A DNA stretch of 64,000 nt, taken from assembly GCA_010093705.1 (NCBI GenBank), contig MU006102.1, positions 309,947 to 373,946 on the forward strand. The letters are read 5' to 3'. The DNA is from Patellaria atrata CBS 101060 (taxonomy: Eukaryota > Ascomycota > Dothideomycetes > Patellariales > Patellariaceae). Under the pieces are notes generated by a model. That model was given only the letters and a program-made list of their open reading frames with translations. It did no database searches and was not told the origin of the DNA. Position 1 is the first letter of the stretch. Each line of letters starts with the position of its first letter. Below are positions 46,259 to 57,697 of the stretch, piece after piece. Made by a program: the position numbers and the translations under genes.

Positions 46259-47089
46259 CATAGCCGGGTATCAGGAAAGACAACAACTGATTAGGGTTAA
46301 CGATGTGTGATAATAATTGCTAGGAAGGCGAATGAATGAACGACCGAATCATATGATGCTGATATCAAGAGCTAAGCTGCTGGTGGCTGCATTATGACTT
46401 TCGTACAGTACCAGTTTTATTGTAGCAAAAGTGCCATCTAACCTCTACCAAGATCGCCAGGCATTTGTTATGACCATGTACACTCCTTCCAGGTTGCTTC
46501 ATCCAATTCGCATTAAAAGTGTCGATAAAGTTCTCTACTTGGCAGGGATACAGATCGCATAGGAACGTCCCTTGGCCGTATACCGTACTTTCTGGCTTTG
46601 CAGCCCAGATGCTAATGCATGACATTGGCCTAATCGGGGGTTAGCTTGCTTGTAGCTGGCATAGTGTGGGACCATCTCCGGTAACAGCCACGCCTAATCC
46701 AGCAGTACTCCTGCATTAGCAACTAGGCTGCAAAGCCAGATAATATGGTATTAACGGAAGACCTTCGGGGACTGCGACATCATCGATGTCATAGGAACGG
46801 ACGGCGTCAACATTGAATCTATAGAAGATATAGATGCTGAAAACTCAACGACCTAGTGCAGTGTATGATTGTTGATGAGCATTAGGCATTATAAGAATGG
46901 CAAGATGATGATATAGTCCGCCAACCTGAGGATTTTTGGTGAGCACTAGGCCCGAGCAACTTCAGTCCATGCGTCACGATTCCGAAATCTTTTTCTACGA
47001 TTGCCATACGATAGAACACTTTCTACTCCATTCGGCTTCAATATCGGGGGAAGTGTCCATAGTGAGGATGACCAGAATGACCACACTCA
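46259..47089. other. Gene-free part of island
   Basis: No gene is supported apart from the fold-back repeat listed separately. Confidence 0.4.
46571..46760. repeat. Fold-back inverted repeat
   Basis: Core arms of 29 nt at 46591-46619 and 46712-46740 are inverted copies with two mismatches; both contain TCTGGCTTTGCAGCC and TGCTAATGCA. Weaker pairing extends outward (TACCGTA against TACCATA) to about 49 nt per arm. The loop is about 90 nt. It could be a small MITE or a fold-back remnant; no target-site duplication is obvious. Confidence 0.65.
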
Positions 47090-47830
47090 TAGGGTGATTA
47101 TGTTAGGGTGGGTTTTCGTATCTCCAAAGGCCGGCACTGTTTCATAAAGAAGCGCCATCATTTATCAAACAGTATAGATAAAAGTGCGCGTATATCCGCT
47201 GATCAGGGAGCATGGAGCGCAGCAGGTCGAAGGATGGTTCATACCATTCTGCCATATACAACGTGACATCGCTTCTGTAGCAGCCTTCCTTCACGGTTCC
47301 AGACTTGCTGATGGATGCTGAGGAGTCAAAAAGAAGTCGTGATGTTCATGCAGGATAGTCCCTTGGTTCTCGGTGTTTGTGCTGAAAGGCCCCATGAATC
47401 ATGCTGTTTTGCAGGATGATTGTATATTGTGGTACAAAGTTTACCAGATCCCTATGCCGAGACATGTAAACTTGTGCTTATAGACCAAGTTTCCCTGAGG
47501 GCAAGGCCTGTGGCTTTCGCATGAACATTTCAAAGTGCCTTTCTTCGGAATTGATCATGCTGGTATCGATGAACGATTCAACATACCTCTACTCATGTAG
47601 GGAAGGTGAGAGGGCAATTTGTGACTCGGTAGGAACAAATCGCTTGATCTCGTAACTTCGCGGACCTGGATCAGGATCCCACGGGTACTAACAGCTTTGT
47701 GTTGGTTCGGTGTCGTCAACATGAATACATTTTGTTTCGACCATTGCAAAATCTACTTTAGGACCTTGACCTCTGCGGTCAACTGCTCCTGATTGTTTGG
47801 TCTCGAATCATGCTGTATGACTTCGGAAGC
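47090..47830 (-). pseudogene. Decayed gene of unknown family
   Basis: On the minus strand one frame stays protein-like for about 700 bp with only a handful of stops: VDFAMVETKCIHVDDTEPTQ (about 47765-47705), YPWDPDPGPRSYEIKRFVPT (about 47687-47630), ESFIDTSMINSEERHFEMF (about 47579-47523), HRDLVNFVPQYTIILQNSM (about 47457-47400) and FDLLRSMLPDQRIYAHFYLY (about 47235-47176). It lies just downstream of, and on the same strand as, the membrane-protein copy at 48.1-48.2 kb, so it may be the rest of that gene. The family is not recognised. Confidence 0.35.
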
Positions 47831-48057
47831 TGGAGATATGTCCGAAGATTATGATTGAGCTTATTGAATCCTTGTGCACCTGAAGACCGTTGAGTCGTCC
47901 CTGTAAGGTTGGGTAGTGATGCCGGAGATTGGTTATATCACGTCTGCTCCAGGGAGGTGTCAGACTGGGTTACTCTGTGAAGGAATGTTTTCCAATGCCC
48001 AAGACGGATGTTCATCCAACCCAACGTTTATGGTGAGTCTGTAGGCTGTGAAGCAAG

Positions 48058-48246
48058 TCAGTCATGATGAGCCAGAAGACGATGGAACATACAGCCCATA
48101 CCTCCCCTTCGTGTCCGGTTCATGTGGTGACGTAACGTCAGAATAGCCACGACAATGGCCACGAATCCCAGGACGAAAGCTGATACAGCAGCAATGATGT
48201 TGATGATGTCGCCGTTTGGAAGACTGCGTGCATTCAATTGGACCAT
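48058..48246 (-). CDS. Tiny single-pass membrane protein, copy 1
   Basis: An ATG at 48246 opens 62 codons: VQLNARSLPNGDIINIIAAV leading into a hydrophobic helix (SAFVLGFVAIVVAILTL) and a basic juxtamembrane patch (RHHMNRTRRGGMG). It is clearly related to copy 2 at 50.2 kb: both read QL-x-AR, then N-x-DIINI, AAV, LG and TLR at the same spacing. Similarity continues about 100 bp beyond the stop at the DNA level (AATGCCCAA then GATG). It may be only the first exon of a longer gene whose remainder has decayed (47090-47830). The function is unknown; the layout predicts a type III or signal-anchor membrane protein with a cytosolic basic tail. Confidence 0.4.
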   Translation of the reverse strand: MVQLNARSLPNGDIINIIAAVSAFVLGFVAIVVAILTLRHHMNRTRRGGMGCMFHRLLAHHD

Positions 48247-48329
48247 ACTGGGTAGGTATAGACCACTGAAGATATTCAGGAGCCTGAGATCCGTCCTCTT
48301 CAACCACGATAGGGCAGTCCAAGTTGTTA

Positions 48330-49760
48330 AGCTGTGGTGAATCTAAAGGAATGGTATCGAGATAGACAAAATAGGTACTCCAAGCTTCATGATAGTAGTA
48401 AAGGACGACTCACTGGACTTAATACCCCACAAAGACGGAGCTTGGTTATGACACAAAGAGATAGATGATATTTTTTGAATGAGAAGAGATATAAGCTTCA
48501 CTTATACTATGAAGATCACTGGGTTATGGATGCGGCCCTGGTTCTGCGAAGCTGCGGCTTGCTCTCCCCCTTGATTGTTTCTGGGATATTCGTCGCAAGG
48601 TGGACTAGCAAGCGAAATCAACCTCATGGCTTTCATCCTTCTCCGGACAACTGGTATGGAGTTTTGCGAACTATTTTTGCTGCCTTGATTCACCCCGCCA
48701 TTATTGGTTGCCCTCGCAAAATGTTGGGATACCAAAAACAAGCCGCTGGTTGCCCCTTCTCCCTGCATGGACTATTATCGCCTTCTGTTTGCGTCAGCAA
48801 ATCGTGGAGAAAGGATCCGAGGACGGTTTACGCCGTCATCCTTGCAGTTCGATGCCCCAATTAGAAACTATGGTAATTTGCAAGACTCGGGATCCTTTGA
48901 GCGGAGTGATGATTGCAAAGCACATTAAGGTAGGTCCTCAAGGGTGTGGGGTGGTCTGGGCAACCCACCGTCCGTAACGTCACTTCTGATCACTCTCTGT
49001 TGTGATTTCTTTTACTTCATTATTATCATAACCATCTACCTGTAGGAGAATCTTTCGGACTATTTTTAGATGTTTCATTTAGCTCAAGACTGCCTTTTAC
49101 CCTATCCTTTCCTAGGTAGTATCTCTACAAATGCCATCTCATCATTATCATTGTTTTTCCATTTCAAAAATCCTTCTTGCCTCCCTCTGGGTACCTGAAA
49201 GGCACGTAGAGAACCATATAAAAGTAAATAAGAAGAATGCTCAAATGAGAAGGTTCAGAGATTGTAAGCAATTGAACCAGATACCATCCGGTCAAGTGCC
49301 ATTCTATGTGTTTCATGTTTCATTCCTGTACTTACCTAAGTGCTTTCTCTCGAATCGTAATCCCCCGCTCCCCCTCAAACCCCGGTCACGACCTGTACGC
49401 TTTGTTGGACAGCTTGTGGTAGACTCCCAACTACTACCCATCTCCACTGTTAGTATGGTCATATATGTGTACATTTGGAGCTTCCGTATATTTCCTCAAG
49501 TGGAGCCGGACCCACTTCGAGAGCAAGCGTACTTGTACCCAGCGAGCGAGGAATGCCCTGACGGAGGAAGGAATACATCCGTGTCGTAGCTGCATTCGAA
49601 CTTTTCCAATCACTCTACTAAGTTGGGAGTCCTTCGAGATTTCGGGCTGCCTAAGTTTACCAAGGGGTGTCGTATGTCGAAGAGAAGGAACACCATGTGA
49701 GAGATAGTCAATGAGCTTCCTTGACCGTGAACATTCGTATGATTGAAGTTACGACGGAGT
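48330..49760. other. Island interior, unassigned frames
   Basis: A 129-codon plus-strand frame (48475-48864) and overlapping frames around 49131-49707 exist, but none shows conserved motifs or splice connections. Nothing is supported. Confidence 0.35.
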
Positions 49761-49767
49761 TCTCTCC

Positions 49768-50332
49768 CTAAGACCCACCCAAGCCGATGTCCGTCGTAGA
49801 AGACCTGTCGAGAGATATTGGAAGAGCCGGCTCATCCCCTACTCCACTGCTTAGAATGATACAAGGAGCTGAGGCAACGTCAGGACTAACTTTTAAGCTA
49901 TCGCGAGGGTTTGAATAAATGCCAAGGACTGAGAGGGACTGTTCCTCTTTCACGATTGGTCTTACAAGAATGACGGCTACATTTCTACGTGACTGGTTCC
50001 CTAATCCGTTGGGGTGATCGTATTTGATTCCGTATATCTTTTCCTCGGACAGCGATATCTCGCAAAGGTATTTTCTCTAATGCCCAAAAAGATGCTCTCC
50101 AAGAATTCGGAATCTATACTAGTTCCGCAGACTCTATGTCTGGGTCAACTTAATGTTTGGAGACGTAAATGAATTGATAGTCCATACCATCACGTTGCTC
50201 CCTGTCCCTTTGACGCCGCAAGGTGATGACTGCAATGACAACCCCCGCTGCTCCTAAGAAGGACGCTAATACTGCTGCAACGATATTGATGATATCGCGG
50301 TTTGAAACCCCACGGGCAATTAACTGGGCCAT
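49768..50332 (-). CDS. Tiny single-pass membrane protein, copy 2
   Basis: The ATG at 50332 opens 60 codons (to 50150): AQLIARGVSNRDIINIVAAV, helix LASFLGAAGVVIAVITL, basic RRQRDREQRDGMD tail. Downstream on the same strand, 50076-49768 is open for 102 codons directly after an acceptor-like CATTAG and is protein-like (KIYGIKYDHPNGLGNQSRRN, AVILVRPIVKEEQSLSVLGI, a Ser/Asp-rich end). I infer a possible second exon, but the donor is uncertain: GTCTCC at 50164 keeps frame but is weak, while the better GTATGG near 50182 does not. The paralogue at 48.1 kb suggests a local tandem duplication. The family is not recognised. Confidence 0.4.
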
Positions 50333-51216
50333 GCTGGGAATAGGATACAGTAGATGCTTGGAAGTGAGAGTAGCAAAGGTATCACAAGAATAAGATCTTG
50401 AAATTGATGGAACGCAACAAATATTGGAGGAAGTAGATCAAGAAGATGTAGACGTAAGACCGAGAACAATTATGATTTAGAATGAATTGCTCCCTCAAAG
50501 AGGTTGAGGTATGGGAGAGGAACGTGAATATATCAACACCAGACGCGTAGCGTGCTGGTTCAGAGCCGGTGGACAGCCGGTGCGCCACCACAACGGATTG
50601 GTAAATAAAAAAGGCCCTTGCTAAGCCGACCAGCCAGGTATCAGCAGTACTATCGATACTTGGGTGAAAAACATAAAGTTACTTCCCGAGTTGCCGGGAT
50701 TCCACTTCACAGCCTGAATAAACGGCCTTCTAGTAAGTGTCCATGGCCTGTTAATGAAATCAACAAGGAGGCGCGGGAACGCAGAGCAACATGTACTGTA
50801 CGGTATTCCCAAGCCAAGGCGGGTTGCAGTAAGCTGATGCAGTGATTCTTACACCGGAACACTATCTGTATGTCAATGTACATCCTATGCTACTTTCAGC
50901 TGCTTTGGGAAATTGTTGCTCGACATTGTTACTGTACACTGGACGATAAGCTGCACAATTACGAAATCTTACTCTGAGTGTCCACCAACCAGAGTATAGC
51001 AAGCGTACGGCAACCGAAGAGTACCAGACTTGTACCATAAAAAGACACGAGGCTCCTACATCTTGTTAGTACTTTGCGGACCATGAATGCACTCACTTAT
51101 TTTCCACAGGGAGTGACTAGAAATATGATGTTCATTATTCCGTGACGGTATACTCCTACGAAACTTGCTTCATGGGTATCGCCTCCTTTCTTCATCCTTT
51201 ACACTGCTCTTACTTG
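50333..51216. other. Island end, tRNA-like patch
   Basis: No gene supported. The minus strand at about 50593-50525 has a tRNA-like A box (TGGCGCACCGG) and an anticodon-arm-like GGCTCTGAACC but no proper T arm, so it is not called as a tRNA. Confidence 0.35.
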
Positions 51217-53458
51217 TCACTTCTTCTCAAAGTACTCCTCAATCCTCTCCACAAGTTCCGCCTTCTTCCCGGATGTCGAGATGTGTTTCGCATGCGCCCA
51301 ATCTTTCAAGATTGGAACAGTCAACTTGTTGATGATACCCCTCTCGAAGTTCGATTTCATCTGTTCATCGCTGATGCCACCCTCGTCTTTCACGACCGCC
51401 GATGCTGTCTTTGACTTCTTTGTTGGTGGTCCACTCATACTATCTGCTGTTCGCTTCGACGCTATAGACTTCAAGGCCATTCCGGATCTGCTATGCTCCT
51501 TTTGCCAAAGCTGGTACTGTTCCTCGAGCTCTTCACCCCATTCTATCACGTAGTTACCTGCGCGCTGTTTCGTTTGTTAGTTAACCAAACGTTCCGATGA
51601 GTAGCAAGACCCTTCGAGATCTTCTATTCTCTAAATCATCGAGAGGGGTACGTACCTTATCAATCTGTCGGTGCCTGGGTACGGTTTTATCATCCGCCTT
51701 TTCAGGAATGTCATCATCTAAAGCTAATGCTTGTAGCACTTTGTAAAACCATTGTAGCGCTAATTGGTTCTTAGTAAATCTTTTCTGGTATGTAGGAGCG
51801 CGAATACTTACAAGGATTAGGATATTTATGAGGATCATAAACCGCTTTCGGTAATTGTAACTGCTGAATTACCGTCCGCATCATATCAATCAGCGAATCC
51901 GGCGCTTGTACATGCGGCGTCTCTGGATTTTGACGTATGTCGTCCGCAAAAGGGAGCGGAACGATCCATAATCCAGGTGGTATTAGCTGCTCGTCACCGT
52001 CATCATATTTCTCAGCTCCAGGTATCAATGCGGAAAGGACTGGAGCTGCATTTTTTCTGACAATACACCAAGCTAAGGCAAACTTTGTATCTTTCAGTAG
52101 CTTTTGCCAAAGCGCGGAGAATACTCGAGAAGACCCTATGTAGTCGTCTTCCGTAGGGTACATGAACATGGGTGCCCTAGTATTAGCCCATATGGGTAAC
52201 ATCGATAAAGGTTTAAACCCGATTATTCGAATGACAGGGTCACCGAAATGTCTTATCGTCTTAAGTTCATCGGGTGTGAAGACTACAGTTTCACCCCCGA
52301 ACTTATATGCTTTCTTTACTTCGGATTTTTCAACTGTTCTTGATGTGTCCTCGGAAACTTGTGTCGATGTACCCATGGCTATCTGAGGCTTTTCTCCTGC
52401 AACCCAGACATAGCAACTTCGGATTGGCTCCTGGCGCTTGATGATTATGTAGCCCTTTACGGATATTCTGAGATCTGGAGCGATCTCGAACGGAAGAGAA
52501 AACAGCGCTCTACGTGGTGCTGCTTTAGAGTTTATGGCCGATAATAGTGATTGTAATAAAGAAATCCCATCTCCAGATTTCGATGTCTTTGCGGCTGAAG
52601 TAAGGGGTGCTGGCGCATCGTTATCTGCGGATGGTCCTACACGATATACAATATCCTAGTTCCGTTAGTTGAGCAATCCGGGACGTGTTTTAGATAGTAA
52701 TGGACATACATCATAGAATTTCCCCCTGTCAAATGTTCGTCCGGGTTTGGAGATGGGGAAGAGTTCGAAAATGACACCTAAGTCGTACAGGTCTTTCGCT
52801 CTCTGAGTTGCAGACCTTCTTAGGTCTTTGTCCTTTCCATGTGGATCATCATCATCGGTAACTAAGAATAGGCGTCTCGATGAAAAGTTTGGCGCCTTCG
52901 TAGTAAATATGGTATTTGCACCAAACAACACATTGGCCATAGTCGCCTTCTCTCTGGCGGCTATTAAGAGCTTCTGTGCTTCCTCCTCATCGTCGACCAA
53001 GTTCCGCAACTTCTTGACGTCTTGCGCAGACGGAACATCCAAGTCCGTCAACAGATAACAATGCGGATATGCTAAATTCCCTCTACTGTGTTCATCCTCC
53101 TCCCCAAACAGTTTCGTCTGTTCGGTTCCGAACAATAGGATGCCCATCATATCATTGGGATGCGATATGATCCGTTGCTGCATCAACTGATGCGCGCACT
53201 TTAGGGCGGCCGAAGCGGGAGAGTCACGTTCGGCCTTCTTGTCATCTGAAGGTGGAGGCTTTTCGAGCATCGAAGGGCTGATATCAATGGCGAACAGGAC
53301 AGCATCTTTGACCGTCTTGTAACCCTACAATCGATCCTATTAGCTTAACAAGACATCATACGACAGAGTAAGATTACCGCATCATCAATCTCATCATCTT
53401 CCTCATCATCATCATCATCATCTTCTTCTCGCTTGTTATAATCAGAATTACTATCCAT
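51217..53458 (-). CDS. ku70: Ku70, DNA end-binding subunit for NHEJ
   Basis: Large subunit of the Ku heterodimer, which binds double-strand ends, drives non-homologous end joining and protects telomeres. Five exons: 53378-53458, 52710-53324, 51812-52655, 51656-51759 and 51217-51564, 663 residues with agreeing phases. The N-terminus is an Asp/Glu run encoded by a GAT/GAA trinucleotide tract. The von Willebrand-like domain follows ([60 protein letters not shown]). The Ku core has [60 protein letters not shown] and ERTGAA-type [18 protein letters not shown]. The C-terminus has the SAP DNA-binding domain ([30 protein letters not shown]). Its partner KU80 is not in the window. Confidence 0.95.
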
Positions 53459-53878
53459 ATTGAGCTGTTGTAGCGTTGTATTGAAGTTTGAAGTGCTATG
53501 CCAAGCGCAGATGTGGGATGGCACGCCCGTGATGCCGTTAGTCCATGCCCACGGCGATCCTTTAGGCAGACACGAGAATCAGAACACGGAAGCACGTGTT
53601 TGGCTAATTCGTTTTAGGAAAATTGTCATAAATCCATCTCAAACGTTCCATGAATTGATATATAGACATACGACACCATCGAGACCATTCTATTCTCGAT
53701 ATCCTGTATCTGTAATCCCAGTGATATAGAACAAGTAACCTAAATCAAAGTTTTGAAAATAACATCCATCCCGAACACCGCCACGATGGAACATGTACAG
53801 AACGCCAGGTGTTCCTTCCTAAGCTAAAACCTAACCCTAGTACTTAGTTAGATGGGAAGAAAAGGGAAGAAATCGAAA
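53459..53878. other. Intergenic, KU70 promoter side
   Basis: Short region between the kinesin 3' end and the KU70 start with no feature seen. Confidence 0.4.
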
Positions 53879-56800
53879 CTAGTCTTTGACTTTAGACTGT
53901 CGCTTCGCCGTTCCAATATGAGTATTATGAACCTATGCCCACGTAAGTACACAAAGGATAACGAGCAATTGCTACAATGGTAACCTACCTTGGTAGCGAA
54001 CTTCAAACTTGTCAATGTCTCCCCTAAATGCGCTTGTAATGGACTAATCATCACAAACATGAGAGTTTTTGAATTGCCACCCAGCGAAAATTGTAGTAAG
54101 TAAGTGAGCTTATCAGGCGTTAGATTAGCCAGTATTTCAATGTATATTCCAAATAGTATACTAACCTTGCTGTTTCTATACGGAATATGTCCACCCTCTT
54201 TACCTTGGCCCAGGGCTCCGATCACATCACCCAGACATGATAAGCTCTTATTGATGTTTTGTGTCTCTTTTAACCTCTCGCCGGTTGCCTGTGAATGGCC
54301 CAGTCTCTCACTACCGGCAAGATCGACGAGATTCAGCGTACCTTCGCTGCGCTCTCCGGTAATGGAATTCTCACCAATGAGTTTGAGGATGAAAACGGAA
54401 TGACTTCGAGACGAGCGCTCATTTGCCTTTGTCGCCGCAACACTGCGATTCGTGCTGGCGCGTTCGAGTATTGACTCCACCTTTTCAGGTGAATCCAGAA
54501 GCACCGTGGTGATATCCGTGATAGTAGTCTTCATTTTTTGCATGTCGTGTCGGATTTCATGTTTCTTCTTGTCAAACTCATTTGCATTACCTAAGAGATC
54601 GTTCAGATTCTCATTGTAGACCTCGACGAATGAGCCCTCCATGGTATATTTCCACCCCTTCTCTTCGAGATCTTTAGCCGTTGCATAGATCTGTTGAACC
54701 GCGCGTGGTATCATTCCATCAATTGGAGTCGACATAGTGTGCGTTTTGCCTGATCCGGTTTGGCCGTAGCAGAAGATGCAGACGTTGTACCCATCTAGCG
54801 CACTTTGGACAAGCTGGCTGATTTCCTCAAAAACCTCTGCATTCTGCGAAGAAGGACCGAAAACACGGTCGAATGAGAAGGCGTTGCTAGTTGCTGTGAC
54901 TTTTCCCAGTGCGGTCTTCTGCTCTGGTCCCTGAATAGTGACTTCCTTGCTGTCTTTATCAGTATCCGGAAAGGAGATTTTCGCGGCCTCGTCAGATTCC
55001 TTTCCAAGAACCGGTCGTACTCGGCAAAATACGCGGATGTTGCCTTTCAGCTCTTGGACTTGGTTGTGGAGTTTCCGGCGGAGAGTCTCCTCGTTTCGTA
55101 ACTTCTCTTTCGCGATTGCTTCTGCGTCAATCGCTTCTTGCATCCGACGATTAAGATCAGCGAAAGCTTGAGACTGCGCTTGATTGTCCGATTCTAGAAA
55201 GTCGATCTTCGCTTTCATTGCTTTCATGGAAGCATCAAGCGTAATGGCACTAGACGAAGCTTCTGTCAACTTTTCACGGAGACTGGAATTTATCTGTTTC
55301 TCCCGTTCGAGGTCACTTGATACCTGATGAAGCTCGTTCCGTACGTTCTGTACTTCACGGTCCTTTTGGGTAACATCAATTTCGGTAGTCTGTCGGAAAA
55401 CAGCCAGTTGGGTAGCAATTTCTTGAACTTCCAGTAAACGTTTAGATCGTTCTCCGTTTACTTCCTCCTGCAACCGTTTTTCAAGGTCACTTAGCTCATC
55501 TCGATGTAGCTTCAATAATTTATCAATCTGTTCCTGGAAATTCTTTGTCAACCGTTCCGCCTCATTTGAAGCTTCTCGTTCGGTCTTTTCGGCTTCTCGT
55601 CGACGTTCGTCCTTGATGTCTTCCAGTTCGTTTTTGTGTTTCCGTCTGAGGTCGTCCATGTCGAATGTATGGGTCCTTCGTGTCTCTTCTAAGGTAAAGT
55701 TACTTGTCATCAAATTCCCTTTAACCTCCTCAAGGTCTTGACGCAGTCGATCGTTAGTTTGGGATAACTGTACCCTTAATTCCTCCAATTCGGAAACTGT
55801 AAACACAAGTGCATAAGTCAACTTCATATTCTGTTTCGAGTTCTGGGTGACTTGACAAGCAAAGCGTGCAACTTCTTGTCTTAAATCGAAAAGAGACATA
55901 CTCCTAGCCTTGTAAACACTTATCACCTCCTCCCAACTGCTCTTCCCAGATATACTTTCTTGAATTTGGCTAGAGAACAAGCCGAAAACCTTCTCCATTT
56001 TCTCGAGTCGTTCGTCGGGGTCAAAAGCTGGGACTTTAATGTTAGAGTCTCTGTTCAAAAATATCTCTTTCTGCGGTGACGCTGGGCGTGAACGTTTTGT
56101 TACTGAATTAGGTGGTACAAGACTTGTCGCTTCTGGTGGAGTTTGCGCTGTTTGCGTCTTTCTAGGCGACGGGCGTGGCAAGAATGATGGCGTTGGAGAG
56201 AATAAGGAAACGTTTTGGAGATCACACTTGCCATCATCTGGCCTTTCGGAGTCGTTGAGATTCATCCTTTGAAAAGCTGTACTGATAGACAAGGCCCTGT
56301 GGGGTATCGGTGTGAATGGTTGACATTCATCTTGATTGTGAAACGGTACATGAGTCTCCGTTGAAGAACGCGAGAAATTAGAGGGTTGATAAGGAGAGTC
56401 GAAGTCAAAATCTCGGTATCGCTTCGTGACATGCAGTTGTTGTTGCTGTTGAGGTGTGCTGCGCATATTAGAAGAAACTATGGGGACTGTACCCTTCTTT
56501 TTTCCGTTCTGTTGGTTGGCGGCTGCGACCGCATCCATGGGTGTGGTGGACCCCCCATTGACCGAGGCAGCGTGTGATAAACTTCGATTATGAAACATGT
56601 TGCCATGTGGTGTTCGGTTGTGCTGTAACGCACTAGCGGGTCTAGAGCCTGGTCCGATACTGCTCGCGAATGAACTTCCTGATGTGGTACGTGTAGTCGA
56701 TGACGATGGGACACGGGTAGTCGAGGAGGTGGATGAGGCAAAGGATGTATTTCGCTGTGCTGCGGTAGTGGAACTCCTACCCAATGAATTGGTAGGTCTT

Positions 56801-57079
56801 GAGCTTGGAGGAGCTGGTCCTTTGGGGTTATACTCGACGGCACGGTCCTTTAAGATCTTTTTCTTGGGACCAGGTTCTTGTACTAGATATTAGGTTAGAA
56901 CGTAAAGATTTGACGTATCCCAATCTCAACGTACGTCCAGAAATCTTGTGTTTCTGTCCTATGCGATCTGGTGGCGGCATGGCTGCTCTAGAATTGCTTT
57001 CAGAGGACGAGATGTCACCCAACGGCTTCGCCGTAGCAGGGACGGGCAATTTCGTCGGCTTGATCCCCGTTGGCCTCAT
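53879..57079 (-). CDS. klpA: Kinesin-14, C-terminal motor (Kar3/KlpA type)
   Basis: Minus-end-directed spindle kinesin. Exons 56935-57079, 54166-56882, 53989-54108 and 53879-53932 give about 1011 residues. The N-terminal 280 residues are basic, Ser/Thr/Pro-rich and likely bind microtubules. A long coiled coil follows (about residues 300-650; ELRVQLSQTNDRLRQDLEEV, VQNVRNELHQVSSDLEREKQ). The motor domain is at the C-terminus: neck and start LKGNIRVFCRVRPVLG, P-loop GQTGSGKTHT (about residue 755), switch I NERSSRSHSVF, switch II LVDLAGSER, then the end KFATKVHNTHIGTAKRQ. A 57-nt intron (54109-54165) in the motor is frame-neutral and stop-free; it is removed here because NSK|LTYLLQFSLGGNSK restores the family sequence. 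It is somewhat longer than the roughly 770-residue Aspergillus KlpA, owing to the N-terminal tail. Confidence 0.93.
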
Positions 57080-57697
57080 AGGCTGTTAAAAGGATTCAAT
57101 TAGTATTGAACGCGTACAGCAGACCAAAGATCGAATATATGAACGCCTAGGACTATACCGAGTTGGTGATAGAAGTATCCATCGCGATGTTGTTTACTCG
57201 AGCGGAAAGAAATAAAAGAAGCACGGCGCGGGAGCTTAGAAAGATGGTCACGGCATAGGGAGCGCCAACTGAGATATCTTCTTCTCGAAATAATCAAATA
57301 ATTTTCGAATTCTGACAGTCGTTGCTACGAGTGATTAAGTGATGTGTTGATGCCAAACATTGGCGTAAACACAAGCTAAGGATCAACCGAAGAATACCCG
57401 TCGGCTTCGGGTCACGGTTCAAGGGGTCCCCTGTCGTCCAAGACTAGGATCAGCCACCGAAACGCACGAAGCTTGATTCAGACAGTTGAGAAGATCACGA
57501 TACGTTTCCCCGTCATAGTTCTTTGCAGTAATATTCCATGTCCCACTTCACATGCGAAAAGGATTCCTCCGAGCCCATATCGGACCGCTTACCTTCGCCA
57601 TCTACCATCAATCCTTTCCTCTTCATGTCCCGCATCTGTTCCGTATCTATCATGATCACATATTCCAGGTAACAGTTCGCATTTGAGGCAGATCAAC
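57080..57697. promoter_or_regulatory. Divergent promoter region kinesin-14/acyltransferase
   Basis: A 618-bp region between divergent starts. No coding support; the role is inferred from orientation. Confidence 0.4.

Noticed and set aside
42919-51216. Possible retroelement remains in the gene-poor island
   Set aside because: No LTRs, primer-binding sites or recognisable gag, protease, reverse transcriptase or integrase motifs could be seen; the relics are left as unknown host-type genes.
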